Positions 15,001 through 28,380 of a DNA stretch of 64,000 nucleotides are shown in pieces. Origin of the DNA: Pythium myriotylum (taxonomy: Eukaryota > Oomycota > Peronosporomycetes > Pythiales > Pythiaceae); NCBI GenBank assembly GCA_023091665.1, contig JALJCQ010000013.1, positions 2,790,001-2,854,000 on the forward strand, in the 5' to 3' direction. Numbering within the stretch: position 1 is the first letter of the stretch; each line of letters begins with the position of its first letter. Both the position numbers and the translations under genes were made by a program. The notes under the pieces are model-generated. The model did not search any database. It was given only the letters and a program-made list of their open reading frames with translations, and was not told where the DNA came from.

Positions 15001-18000
15001 GGTACAACCGGCGTGAGTGGCGCGGTGAAGCTTAGCAGTGGATCGTCGACGAGTGGCTCGAGCGGGTCGGTGACGCTGGCAAGCGGACCTTCGACGGGTA
15101 CGACTGGTGGTGCGACAGGCAAGGGTGGAGACATCGTGTTGTCTGTTGGTTCTGGCAGTACGAGTGGTGCTGGTGGTGACGTGTTGGTGACTGCCGGCGC
15201 GAGTACGTTTACGACAGCAGGATCTGCAACTGGCGGCAAGGTGTCTGTATCGAGCGGCGAGAGCAGCGCTGGGAACAGCGGAGATGTGTTGGTGAAGACA
15301 TCTGCGGCTGGCTCGTCTGGTGTGTCGGGTATGCTGAGCTTGAGGACTGGCGCTGCGACGTCTGGCGCGGTGGGCGACGTGGTGGTGAGCACTGGTGCGA
15401 GCACGGGCGGTAACGGTGGATCGATCGGTCTGTCTGTGGGAGCTGGCAACAGCGGCGACGGCGGATCGATCGACCTGCAGTCTGGAGACCAGGTTGGCTC
15501 GAGTGGCAAGGGCGGCGCGATCACGTTGACTGGCGGCGTGGGTGTGACGACGGGCGGTTCGATCAGCTTGGCGAGCGGTGCTGGTCGCACGACGACGAGC
15601 GGCGACATTTCGTTGTCGACGTCGACGTCTGGGTCGAACGGTGTGAGCGGCAGTGTGTCTTTGCTGAGTGGTTCGTCTAGCAAGGGGTCAAGCGGGTCGG
15701 TGGCCGTGAGCTCTGGCGTGTCGACCGGTGGAAGCGGTGGCGCGATCTCGTTGTCAGTGGGTACTGGCAACACCGGCGTGGGCGGCTCGATCTCGTTGAG
15801 CGCAGGCGACAGTGTGAGCAGCGGCACGCCTGCGAGCGTGAGTGGTACCGGTGGTGCGGTCAGTGTGGTGAGTGGTCGTGGCATGTCTAGCACGAGTGGT
15901 GCGATCACGTTGGCTACTGGCGCGAGTGGTACTAGCGGTCTCTCCGGGTTGGTGAGCGTGAGCACTGGCAGCGCGACGGGCGACTCGAGCGGTGGGTTGT
16001 TGATCGGCAGTGGCAGCAGCGTTGGCGGCGCGGGTGGCTCGGTGCAAGTGACGGTGGGAACTGGCAGCGTGGGCACGGGTGGCAAGGTGTCGCTGACGGC
16101 AGGCGAGAGCTCCGATGCGTCCCCGCCGCCGTCGGTTCCGGCGGGCTCACCGCCTGCATCTCCGATCGCTGGGGGTGCGGTGGAGCTGACTGGTGGTGTT
16201 GGCAAGAGCTTGGGCGGCGCGATCACGTTGACGAGTGGCGGTAGCGCGGCGAAGAGCGGCGACATCAGTGTGCAGTCGGCGTCTGCGCCTGCATCTCCGG
16301 TCACCACTGGCGTGAGTGGTGCGGTCAAGCTGGGCAGCGGTTCGTCGAAGAGTGGTCCGAGCGGTTCGTTGACTCTGTCGAGTGGCACGGCATCTCAGGG
16401 CAAGGGCGGAGACATCACGTTGTCGGTCGGAAGTGGCGACACTGGTACGGGCGGCGATGTGTTGGTGAGCGCTGGCGCGTCAAGCGCGACGAGTTCGACG
16501 GGCGGCAAGGTGTCTGTGTCAAGTGGCGTGGGCAGTGCTGGGAACAGCGGCGACGTGTCTGTGGTGACATCAGATGGCGGTTCGTCTGGCGTGTCGGGTA
16601 TGCTGAGCTTGAGGACTGGCGCTGCGACGTCTGGCGCGGTGGGCGACGTGGTGGTGAGCACTGGTGCGAGCACGGGCGGTAACGGTGGATCGATCGGTCT
16701 GTCTGTGGGAGCTGGCAACAGCGGCGACGGCGGATCGATCGACCTGCAGTCTGGAGACCAGGTTGGCTCGAGTGGCAAGGGCGGCGCGATCACGTTGACT
16801 GGCGGCGTGGGTGTGACGACGGGCGGTTCGATCAGCTTGGCGAGCGGTGCTGGTCGCACGACGACGAGCGGCGACATTTCGTTGTCGACGTCGACGTCTG
16901 GGTCGAACGGTGTGAGCGGCAGTGTGTCTTTGCTGAGTGGTTCGTCTAGCAAGGGGTCAAGCGGGTCGGTGGCCGTGAGCTCTGGCGTGTCGACCGGTGG
17001 AAGCGGTGGCGCGATCTCGTTGTCAGTGGGTACTGGCAACACCGGCGTGGGCGGCTCGATCTCGTTGAGCGCAGGCGACAGTGTGAGCAGCGGCACGCCT
17101 GCGAGCGTGAGTGGTACCGGTGGTGCGGTCAGTGTGGTGAGTGGTCGTGGCATGTCTAGCACGAGTGGTGCGATCACGTTGGCTACTGGCGCGAGTGGTA
17201 CTAGCGGTCTCTCCGGGTTGGTGAGCGTGAGCACTGGCAGCGCGACGGGCGACTCGAGCGGTGGGTTGTTGATCGGCAGTGGCAGCAGCGTTGGCGGCGC
17301 GGGTGGCTCGGTGCAAGTGACGGTGGGAACTGGCAGCGTGGGCACGGGTGGCAAGGTGTCGCTGACGGCAGGCGAGAGCTCCGATGCGTCCCCGCCGCCG
17401 TCGGTTCCGGCGGGCTCACCGCCTGCATCTCCGATCGCTGGGGGTGCGGTGGAGCTGACTGGTGGTGTTGGCAAGAGCTTGGGCGGCGCGATCACGTTGA
17501 CGAGTGGCGGTAGCGCGGCGAAGAGCGGCGACATCAGTGTGCAGTCGGCGTCTGCGCCTGCATCTCCGGTCACCACTGGCGTGAGTGGTGCGGTCAAGCT
17601 GGGCAGCGGTTCGTCGAAGAGTGGTCCGAGCGGTTCGTTGACTCTGTCGAGTGGCACGGCATCTCAGGGCAAGGGCGGAGACATCACGTTGTCGGTCGGA
17701 AGTGGCGACACTGGTACGGGCGGCGATGTGTTGGTGAGCGCTGGCGCGTCAAGCGCGACGAGTTCGACGGGCGGCAAGGTGTCTGTGTCAAGTGGCGTGG
17801 GCAGTGCTGGGAACAGCGGCGACGTGTCTGTGGTGACATCAGATGGCGGTTCGTCTGGCGTGTCGGGTATGCTGAGCTTGAGGACTGGCGCTGCGACGTC
17901 TGGCGCGGTGGGCGACGTGGTGGTGAGCACTGGTGCGAGCACGGGCGGTAACGGTGGATCGATCGGTCTGTCTGTGGGAGCTGGCAACAGCGGCGACGGC

Positions 18001-21000
18001 GGATCGATCGACCTGCAGTCTGGAGACCAGGTTGGCTCGAGTGGCAAGGGCGGCGCGATCACGTTGACTGGCGGCGTGGGTGTGACGACGGGCGGTTCGA
18101 TCAGCTTGGCGAGCGGTGCTGGTCGCACGACGACGAGCGGCGACATTTCGTTGTCGACGTCGACGTCTGGGTCGAACGGTGTGAGCGGCAGTGTGTCTTT
18201 GCTGAGTGGTTCGTCTAGCAAGGGGTCAAGCGGGTCGGTGGCCGTGAGCTCTGGCGTGTCGACCGGTGGAAGCGGTGGCGCGATCTCGTTGTCAGTGGGT
18301 ACTGGCAACACCGGCGTGGGCGGCTCGATCTCGTTGAGCGCAGGCGACAGTGTGAGCAGCGGCACGCCTGCGAGCGTGAGTGGTACCGGTGGTGCGGTCA
18401 GTGTGGTGAGTGGTCGTGGCATGTCTAGCACGAGTGGTGCGATCACGTTGGCTACTGGCGCGAGTGGTACTAGCGGTCTCTCCGGGTTGGTGAGCGTGAG
18501 CACTGGCAGCGCGACGGGCGACTCGAGCGGTGGGTTGTTGATCGGCAGTGGCAGCAGCGTTGGCGGCGCGGGTGGCTCGGTGCAAGTGACGGTGGGAACT
18601 GGCAGCGTGGGCACGGGTGGCAAGGTGTCGCTGACGGCAGGCGAGAGCTCCGATGCGTCCCCGCCGCCGTCGGTTCCGGCGGGCTCACCGCCTGCATCTC
18701 CGATCGCTGGGGGTGCGGTGGAGCTGACTGGTGGTGTTGGCAAGAGCTTGGGCGGCGCGATCACGTTGACGAGTGGCGGTAGCGCGGCGAAGAGCGGCGA
18801 CATCAGTGTGCAGTCGGCGTCTGCGCCTGCATCTCCGGTCACCACTGGCGTGAGTGGTGCGGTCAAGCTGGGCAGCGGTTCGTCGAAGAGTGGTCCGAGC
18901 GGTTCGTTGACTCTGTCGAGTGGCACGGCATCTCAGGGCAAGGGCGGAGACATCACGTTGTCGGTCGGAAGTGGCGACACTGGTACGGGCGGCGATGTGT
19001 TGGTGAGCGCTGGCGCGTCAAGCGCGACGAGTTCGACGGGCGGCAAGGTGTCTGTGTCAAGTGGCGTGGGCAGTGCTGGGAACAGCGGCGACGTGTCTGT
19101 GGTGACATCAGATGGCGGTTCGTCTGGCGTGTCGGGTATGCTGAGCTTGAGGACTGGCGCTGCGACGTCTGGCGCGGTGGGCGACGTGGTGGTGAGCACT
19201 GGTGCGAGCACGGGCGGTAACGGTGGATCGATCGGTCTGTCTGTGGGAGCTGGCAACAGCGGCGACGGCGGATCGATCGACCTGCAGTCTGGAGACCAGG
19301 TTGGCTCGAGTGGCAAGGGCGGCGCGATCACGTTGACTGGCGGCGTGGGTGTGACGACGGGCGGTTCGATCAGCTTGGCGAGCGGTGCTGGTCGCACGAC
19401 GACGAGCGGCGACATTTCGTTGTCGACGTCGACGTCTGGGTCGAACGGTGTGAGCGGCAGTGTGTCTTTGCTGAGTGGTTCGTCTAGCAAGGGGTCAAGC
19501 GGGTCGGTGGCCGTGAGCTCTGGCGTGTCGACCGGTGGAAGCGGTGGCGCGATCTCGTTGTCAGTGGGTAGCGGCAGCGTGGGTCCTGGAGGTGGAATCT
19601 CGTTGTTGGCTGGCGACAGCTCGGCTGCTGCGGGGTCGACAGGCACAGGCGGTTCGATCAGCGTCGTGAGCGGACGCGGTGTGTCGAGCACGAGTGGCGC
19701 TATCGCGTTGGCCACTGGTACGGGTGGCACGGCTGGTGCATCCGGCGGTGTGCGCGTAAGCAGTGGCAGTGCGAGTGCTGGTTCGAGCGGGTCTGTGTCG
19801 ATCAGCAGTGGTGCGAGCACACTTGGCGCTGGTGGGTCTGTGTCGTTGAGCGTGGGATCGGGCAACACCGGATCTGGTGGCAAGGTGTCACTGATCGGTG
19901 GAGATAGCACGGACACGACGGTGGCTACCCCGGTGGCTGGCGGTGCTGTGGAGCTGACGGGCGGAACTGGTGTGACGACGGGTGGTGCGATCACGGTGAC
20001 GAGTGGTGCTGGTGCGACGACGAGCGGCGCAGTGAACATCCAGAGTGCGTCTGCGCCGGCTGCTGGTACAACCGGCGTGAGTGGCGCGGTGAAGCTTAGC
20101 AGTGGATCGTCGACGAGTGGCTCGAGCGGGTCGGTGACGCTGGCAAGCGGACCTTCGACGGGTACGACTGGTGGTGCGACAGGCAAGGGTGGAGACATCG
20201 TGTTGTCTGTTGGTTCTGGCAGTACGAGTGGTGCTGGTGGTGACGTGTTGGTGACTGCCGGCGCGAGTACGTTTACGACAGCAGGATCTGCAACTGGCGG
20301 CAAGGTGTCTGTATCGAGCGGCGAGAGCAGCGCTGGGAACAGCGGAGATGTGTTGGTGAAGACATCTGCGGCTGGCTCGTCTGGTGTGTCGGGTATGCTG
20401 AGCTTGAGGACTGGCGCTGCGACGTCTGGCGCGGTGGGCGACGTGGTGGTGAGCACTGGTGCGAGCACGGGCGGTAACGGTGGATCGATCGGTCTGTCTG
20501 TGGGAGCTGGCAACAGCGGCGACGGCGGATCGATCGACCTGCAGTCTGGAGACCAGGTTGGCTCGAGTGGCAAGGGCGGCGCGATCACGTTGACTGGCGG
20601 CGTGGGTGTGACGACGGGCGGTTCGATCAGCTTGGCGAGCGGTGCTGGTCGCACGACGACGAGCGGCGACATTTCGTTGTCGACGTCGACGTCTGGGTCG
20701 AACGGTGTGAGCGGCAGTGTGTCTTTGCTGAGTGGTTCGTCTAGCAAGGGGTCAAGCGGGTCGGTGGCCGTGAGCTCTGGCGTGTCGACCGGTGGAAGCG
20801 GTGGCGCGATCTCGTTGTCAGTGGGTAGCGGCAGCGTGGGTCCTGGAGGTGGAATCTCGTTGTTGGCTGGCGACAGCTCGGCTGCTGCGGGGTCGACAGG
20901 CACAGGCGGTTCGATCAGCGTCGTGAGCGGACGCGGTGTGTCGAGCACGAGTGGCGCTATCGCGTTGGCCACTGGTACGGGTGGCACGGCTGGTGCATCC

Positions 21001-24000
21001 GGCGGTGTGCGCGTAAGCAGTGGCAGTGCGAGTGCTGGTTCGAGCGGGTCTGTGTCGATCAGCAGTGGTGCGAGCACACTTGGCGCTGGTGGGTCTGTGT
21101 CGTTGAGCGTGGGATCGGGCAACACCGGATCTGGTGGCAAGGTGTCACTGATCGGTGGAGATAGCACGGACACGACGGTGGCTACCCCGGTGGCTGGCGG
21201 TGCTGTGGAGCTGACGGGCGGAACTGGTGTGACGACGGGTGGTGCGATCACGGTGACGAGTGGTGCTGGTGCGACGACGAGCGGCGCAGTGAACATCCAG
21301 AGTGCGTCTGCGCCGGCTGCTGGTACAACCGGCGTGAGTGGCGCGGTGAAGCTTAGCAGTGGATCGTCGACGAGTGGCTCGAGCGGGTCGGTGACGCTGG
21401 CAAGCGGACCTTCGACGGGTACGACTGGTGGTGCGACAGGCAAGGGTGGAGACATCGTGTTGTCTGTTGGTTCTGGCAGTACGAGTGGTGCTGGTGGTGA
21501 CGTGTTGGTGACTGCCGGCGCGAGTACGTTTACGACAGCAGGATCTGCAACTGGCGGCAAGGTGTCTGTATCGAGCGGCGAGAGCAGCGCTGGGAACAGC
21601 GGAGATGTGTTGGTGAAGACATCTGCGGCTGGCTCGTCTGGTGTGTCGGGTATGCTGAGCTTGAGGACTGGCGCTGCGACGTCTGGCGCGGTGGGCGACG
21701 TGGTGGTGAGCACTGGTGCGAGCACGGGCGGTAACGGTGGATCGATCGGTCTGTCTGTGGGAGCTGGCAACAGCGGCGACGGCGGATCGATCGACCTGCA
21801 GTCTGGAGACCAGGTTGGCTCGAGTGGCAAGGGCGGCGCGATCACGTTGACTGGCGGCGTGGGTGTGACGACGGGCGGTTCGATCAGCTTGGCGAGCGGT
21901 GCTGGTCGCACGACGACGAGCGGCGACATTTCGTTGTCGACGTCGACGTCTGGGTCGAACGGTGTGAGCGGCAGTGTGTCTTTGCTGAGTGGTTCGTCTA
22001 GCAAGGGGTCAAGCGGGTCGGTGGCCGTGAGCTCTGGCGTGTCGACCGGTGGAAGCGGTGGCGCGATCTCGTTGTCAGTGGGTACTGGCAACACCGGCGT
22101 GGGCGGCTCGATCTCGTTGAGCGCAGGCGACAGTGTGAGCAGCGGCACGCCTGCGAGCGTGAGTGGTACCGGTGGTGCGGTCAGTGTGGTGAGTGGTCGT
22201 GGCATGTCTAGCACGAGTGGTGCGATCACGTTGGCTACTGGCGCGAGTGGTACTAGCGGTCTCTCCGGGTTGGTGAGCGTGAGCACTGGCAGCGCGACGG
22301 GCGACTCGAGCGGTGGGTTGTTGATCGGCAGTGGCAGCAGCGTTGGCGGCGCGGGTGGCTCGGTGCAAGTGACGGTGGGAACTGGCAGCGTGGGCACGGG
22401 TGGCAAGGTGTCGCTGACGGCAGGCGAGAGCTCCGATGCGTCCCCGCCGCCGTCGGTTCCGGCGGGCTCACCGCCTGCATCTCCGATCGCTGGGGGTGCG
22501 GTGGAGCTGACTGGTGGTGTTGGCAAGAGCTTGGGCGGCGCGATCACGTTGACGAGTGGCGGTAGCGCGGCGAAGAGCGGCGACATCAGTGTGCAGTCGG
22601 CGTCTGCGCCTGCATCTCCGGTCACCACTGGCGTGAGTGGTGCGGTCAAGCTGGGCAGCGGTTCGTCGAAGAGTGGTCCGAGCGGTTCGTTGACTCTGTC
22701 GAGTGGCACGGCATCTCAGGGCAAGGGCGGAGACATCACGTTGTCGGTCGGAAGTGGCGACACTGGTACGGGCGGCGATGTGTTGGTGAGCGCTGGCGCG
22801 TCAAGCGCGACGAGTTCGACGGGCGGCAAGGTGTCTGTGTCAAGTGGCGTGGGCAGTGCTGGGAACAGCGGCGACGTGTCTGTGGTGACATCAGATGGCG
22901 GTTCGTCTGGCGTGTCGGGTATGCTGAGCTTGAGGACTGGCGCTGCGACGTCTGGCGCGGTGGGCGACGTGGTGGTGAGCACTGGTGCGAGCACGGGCGG
23001 TAACGGTGGATCGATCGGTCTGTCTGTGGGAGCTGGCAACAGCGGCGACGGCGGATCGATCGACCTGCAGTCTGGAGACCAGGTTGGCTCGAGTGGCAAG
23101 GGCGGCGCGATCACGTTGACTGGCGGCGTGGGTGTGACGACGGGCGGTTCGATCAGCTTGGCGAGCGGTGCTGGTCGCACGACGACGAGCGGCGACATTT
23201 CGTTGTCGACGTCGACGTCTGGGTCGAACGGTGTGAGCGGCAGTGTGTCTTTGCTGAGTGGTTCGTCTAGCAAGGGGTCAAGCGGGTCGGTGGCCGTGAG
23301 CTCTGGCGTGTCGACCGGTGGAAGCGGTGGCGCGATCTCGTTGTCAGTGGGTAGCGGCAGCGTGGGTCCTGGAGGTGGAATCTCGTTGTTGGCTGGCGAC
23401 AGCTCGGCTGCTGCGGGGTCGACAGGCACAGGCGGTTCGATCAGCGTCGTGAGCGGACGCGGTGTGTCGAGCACGAGTGGCGCTATCGCGTTGGCCACTG
23501 GTACGGGTGGCACGGCTGGTGCATCCGGCGGTGTGCGCGTAAGCAGTGGCAGTGCGAGTGCTGGTTCGAGCGGGTCTGTGTCGATCAGCAGTGGTGCGAG
23601 CACACTTGGCGCTGGTGGGTCTGTGTCGTTGAGCGTGGGATCGGGCAACACCGGATCTGGTGGCAAGGTGTCACTGATCGGTGGAGATAGCACGGACACG
23701 ACGGTGGCTACCCCGGTGGCTGGCGGTGCTGTGGAGCTGACGGGCGGAACTGGTGTGACGACGGGTGGTGCGATCACGGTGACGAGTGGTGCTGGTGCGA
23801 CGACGAGCGGCGCAGTGAACATCCAGAGTGCGTCTGCGCCGGCTGCTGGTACAACCGGCGTGAGTGGCGCGGTGAAGCTTAGCAGTGGATCGTCGACGAG
23901 TGGCTCGAGCGGGTCGGTGACGCTGGCAAGCGGACCTTCGACGGGTACGACTGGTGGTGCGACAGGCAAGGGTGGAGACATCGTGTTGTCTGTTGGTTCT

Positions 24001-27000
24001 GGCAGTACGAGTGGTGCTGGTGGTGACGTGTTGGTGACTGCCGGCGCGAGTACGTTTACGACAGCAGGATCTGCAACTGGCGGCAAGGTGTCTGTATCGA
24101 GCGGCGAGAGCAGCGCTGGGAACAGCGGAGATGTGTTGGTGAAGACATCTGCGGCTGGCTCGTCTGGTGTGTCGGGTATGCTGAGCTTGAGGACTGGCGC
24201 TGCGACGTCTGGCGCGGTGGGCGACGTGGTGGTGAGCACTGGTGCGAGCACGGGCGGTAACGGTGGATCGATCGGTCTGTCTGTGGGAGCTGGCAACAGC
24301 GGCGACGGCGGATCGATCGACCTGCAGTCTGGAGACCAGGTTGGCTCGAGTGGCAAGGGCGGCGCGATCACGTTGACTGGCGGCGTGGGTGTGACGACGG
24401 GCGGTTCGATCAGCTTGGCGAGCGGTGCTGGTCGCACGACGACGAGCGGCGACATTTCGTTGTCGACGTCGACGTCTGGGTCGAACGGTGTGAGCGGCAG
24501 TGTGTCTTTGCTGAGTGGTTCGTCTAGCAAGGGGTCAAGCGGGTCGGTGGCCGTGAGCTCTGGCGTGTCGACCGGTGGAAGCGGTGGCGCGATCTCGTTG
24601 TCAGTGGGTACTGGCAACACCGGCGTGGGCGGCTCGATCTCGTTGAGCGCAGGCGACAGTGTGAGCAGCGGCACGCCTGCGAGCGTGAGTGGTACCGGTG
24701 GTGCGGTCAGTGTGGTGAGTGGTCGTGGCATGTCTAGCACGAGTGGTGCGATCACGTTGGCTACTGGCGCGAGTGGTACTAGCGGTCTCTCCGGGTTGGT
24801 GAGCGTGAGCACTGGCAGCGCGACGGGCGACTCGAGCGGTGGGTTGTTGATCGGCAGTGGCAGCAGCGTTGGCGGCGCGGGTGGCTCGGTGCAAGTGACG
24901 GTGGGAACTGGCAGCGTGGGCACGGGTGGCAAGGTGTCGCTGACGGCAGGCGAGAGCTCCGATGCGTCCCCGCCGCCGTCGGTTCCGGCGGGCTCACCGC
25001 CTGCATCTCCGATCGCTGGGGGTGCGGTGGAGCTGACTGGTGGTGTTGGCAAGAGCTTGGGCGGCGCGATCACGTTGACGAGTGGCGGTAGCGCGGCGAA
25101 GAGCGGCGACATCAGTGTGCAGTCGGCGTCTGCGCCTGCATCTCCGGTCACCACTGGCGTGAGTGGTGCGGTCAAGCTGGGCAGCGGTTCGTCGAAGAGT
25201 GGTCCGAGCGGTTCGTTGACTCTGTCGAGTGGCACGGCATCTCAGGGCAAGGGCGGAGACATCACGTTGTCGGTCGGAAGTGGCGACACTGGTACGGGCG
25301 GCGATGTGTTGGTGAGCGCTGGCGCGTCAAGCGCGACGAGTTCGACGGGCGGCAAGGTGTCTGTGTCAAGTGGCGTGGGCAGTGCTGGGAACAGCGGCGA
25401 CGTGTCTGTGGTGACATCAGATGGCGGTTCGTCTGGCGTGTCGGGTATGCTGAGCTTGAGGACTGGCGCTGCGACGTCTGGCGCGGTGGGCGACGTGGTG
25501 GTGAGCACTGGTGCGAGCACGGGCGGTAACGGTGGATCGATCGGTCTGTCTGTGGGAGCTGGCAACAGCGGCGACGGCGGATCGATCGACCTGCAGTCTG
25601 GAGACCAGGTTGGCTCGAGTGGCAAGGGCGGCGCGATCACGTTGACTGGCGGCGTGGGTGTGACGACGGGCGGTTCGATCAGCTTGGCGAGCGGTGCTGG
25701 TCGCACGACGACGAGCGGCGACATTTCGTTGTCGACGTCGACGTCTGGGTCGAACGGTGTGAGCGGCAGTGTGTCTTTGCTGAGTGGTTCGTCTAGCAAG
25801 GGGTCAAGCGGGTCGGTGGCCGTGAGCTCTGGCGTGTCGACCGGTGGAAGCGGTGGCGCGATCTCGTTGTCAGTGGGTAGCGGCAGCGTGGGTCCTGGAG
25901 GTGGAATCTCGTTGTTGGCTGGCGACAGCTCGGCTGCTGCGGGGTCGACAGGCACAGGCGGTTCGATCAGCGTCGTGAGCGGACGCGGTGTGTCGAGCAC
26001 GAGTGGCGCTATCGCGTTGGCCACTGGTACGGGTGGCACGGCTGGTGCATCCGGCGGTGTGCGCGTAAGCAGTGGCAGTGCGAGTGCTGGTTCGAGCGGG
26101 TCTGTGTCGATCAGCAGTGGTGCGAGCACACTTGGCGCTGGTGGGTCTGTGTCGTTGAGCGTGGGATCGGGCAACACCGGATCTGGTGGCAAGGTGTCAC
26201 TGATCGGTGGAGATAGCACGGACACGACGGTGGCTACCCCGGTGGCTGGCGGTGCTGTGGAGCTGACGGGCGGAACTGGTGTGACGACGGGTGGTGCGAT
26301 CACGGTGACGAGTGGTGCTGGTGCGACGACGAGCGGCGCAGTGAACATCCAGAGTGCGTCTGCGCCGGCTGCTGGTACAACCGGCGTGAGTGGCGCGGTG
26401 AAGCTTAGCAGTGGATCGTCGACGAGTGGCTCGAGCGGGTCGGTGACGCTGGCAAGCGGACCTTCGACGGGTACGACTGGTGGTGCGACAGGCAAGGGTG
26501 GAGACATCGTGTTGTCTGTTGGTTCTGGCAGTACGAGTGGTGCTGGTGGTGACGTGTTGGTGACTGCCGGCGCGAGTACGTTTACGACAGCAGGATCTGC
26601 AACTGGCGGCAAGGTGTCTGTATCGAGCGGCGAGAGCAGCGCTGGGAACAGCGGAGATGTGTTGGTGAAGACATCTGCGGCTGGCTCGTCTGGTGTGTCG
26701 GGTATGCTGAGCTTGAGGACTGGCGCTGCGACGTCTGGCGCGGTGGGCGACGTGGTGGTGAGCACTGGTGCGAGCACGGGCGGTAACGGTGGATCGATCG
26801 GTCTGTCTGTGGGAGCTGGCAACAGCGGCGACGGCGGATCGATCGACCTGCAGTCTGGAGACCAGGTTGGCTCGAGTGGCAAGGGCGGCGCGATCACGTT
26901 GACTGGCGGCGTGGGTGTGACGACGGGCGGTTCGATCAGCTTGGCGAGCGGTGCTGGTCGCACGACGACGAGCGGCGACATTTCGTTGTCGACGTCGACG

Positions 27001-28380
27001 TCTGGGTCGAACGGTGTGAGCGGCAGTGTGTCTTTGCTGAGTGGTTCGTCTAGCAAGGGGTCAAGCGGGTCGGTGGCCGTGAGCTCTGGCGTGTCGACCG
27101 GTGGAAGCGGTGGCGCGATCTCGTTGTCAGTGGGTACTGGCAACACCGGCGTGGGCGGCTCGATCTCGTTGAGCGCAGGCGACAGTGTGAGCAGCGGCAC
27201 GCCTGCGAGCGTGAGTGGTACCGGTGGTGCGGTCAGTGTGGTGAGTGGTCGTGGCATGTCTAGCACGAGTGGTGCGATCACGTTGGCTACTGGCGCGAGT
27301 GGTACTAGCGGTCTCTCCGGGTTGGTGAGCGTGAGCACTGGCAGCGCGACGGGCGACTCGAGCGGTGGGTTGTTGATCGGCAGTGGCAGCAGCGTTGGCG
27401 GCGCGGGTGGCTCGGTGCAAGTGACGGTGGGAACTGGCAGCGTGGGCACGGGTGGCAAGGTGTCGCTGACGGCAGGCGAGAGCTCCGATGCGTCCCCGCC
27501 GCCGTCGGTTCCGGCGGGCTCACCGCCTGCATCTCCGATCGCTGGGGGTGCGGTGGAGCTGACTGGTGGTGTTGGCAAGAGCTTGGGCGGCGCGATCACG
27601 TTGACGAGTGGCGGTAGCGCGGCGAAGAGCGGCGACATCAGTGTGCAGTCGGCGTCTGCGCCTGCATCTCCGGTCACCACTGGCGTGAGTGGTGCGGTCA
27701 AGCTGGGCAGCGGTTCGTCGAAGAGTGGTCCGAGCGGTTCGTTGACTCTGTCGAGTGGCACGGCATCTCAGGGCAAGGGCGGAGACATCACGTTGTCGGT
27801 CGGAAGTGGCGACACTGGTACGGGCGGCGATGTGTTGGTGAGCGCTGGCGCGTCAAGCGCGACGAGTTCGACGGGCGGCAAGGTGTCTGTGTCAAGTGGC
27901 GTGGGCAGTGCTGGGAACAGCGGCGACGTGTCTGTGGTGACATCAGATGGCGGTTCGTCTGGCGTGTCGGGTATGCTGAGCTTGAGGACTGGCGCTGCGA
28001 CGTCTGGCGCGGTGGGCGACGTGGTGGTGAGCACTGGTGCGAGCACGGGCGGTAACGGTGGATCGATCGGTCTGTCTGTGGGAGCTGGCAACAGCGGCGA
28101 CGGCGGATCGATCGACCTGCAGTCTGGAGACCAGGTTGGCTCGAGTGGCAAGGGCGGCGCGATCACGTTGACTGGCGGCGTGGGTGTGACGACGGGCGGT
28201 TCGATCAGCTTGGCGAGCGGTGCTGGTCGCACGACGACGAGCGGCGACATTTCGTTGTCGACGTCGACGTCTGGGTCGAACGGTGTGAGCGGCAGTGTGT
28301 CTTTGCTGAGTGGTTCGTCTAGCAAGGGGTCAAGCGGGTCGGTGGCCGTGAGCTCTGGCGTGTCGACCGGAGGAAGCGGT
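1..28380 (+). repeat. Tandem array of 1269/1257-bp coding units, 22 units plus a partial
   Basis: Each unit is a 435-bp constant block (starting at 124, 1393, 2662, 3931, 5200, 6469, 7738, 9007, 10276, 11533, 12802, 14071, 15328, 16597, 17866, 19135, 20392, 21649, 22918, 24175, 25444, 26701 and 27970) followed by an A cassette of 834 bp or a B cassette of 822 bp. The cassette order is A8-B-A2-B-A3-B-B-A-B-A-B-A. After the last constant block (27970) the sequence switches to the 588-bp repeat family. All lengths are multiples of three, so any unequal crossover between units preserves the frame. Copies differ by only a handful of substitutions. A cassettes carry a proline-rich stretch (SPPPSVPAGSPPASP) that B cassettes lack. 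Confidence 0.95.

Noticed and set aside
18933..22709. Very long antisense open frames through the repeat array (up to 1258 residues, also 10074-12593, 13869-16388 and others of 420 residues).
   Set aside because: They are Pro-rich mirrors of the repeats, break only at the same point in each unit, and arise because stop codons are absent on both strands of this biased sequence. The plus frame has the coherent Gly/Ser solenoid pattern.
1..28380. Relation to oomycete Lpv storage glycoproteins.
   Set aside because: Both are giant repeat proteins, but unit length (419/423 against about 534 as I recall) and the Gly/Ser solenoid composition do not support homology by inspection.
1..28380. CRISPR-like array.
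   Set aside because: Repeats of over 1.2 kb lie inside one coding frame, with no short spacers, and the genome is eukaryotic.
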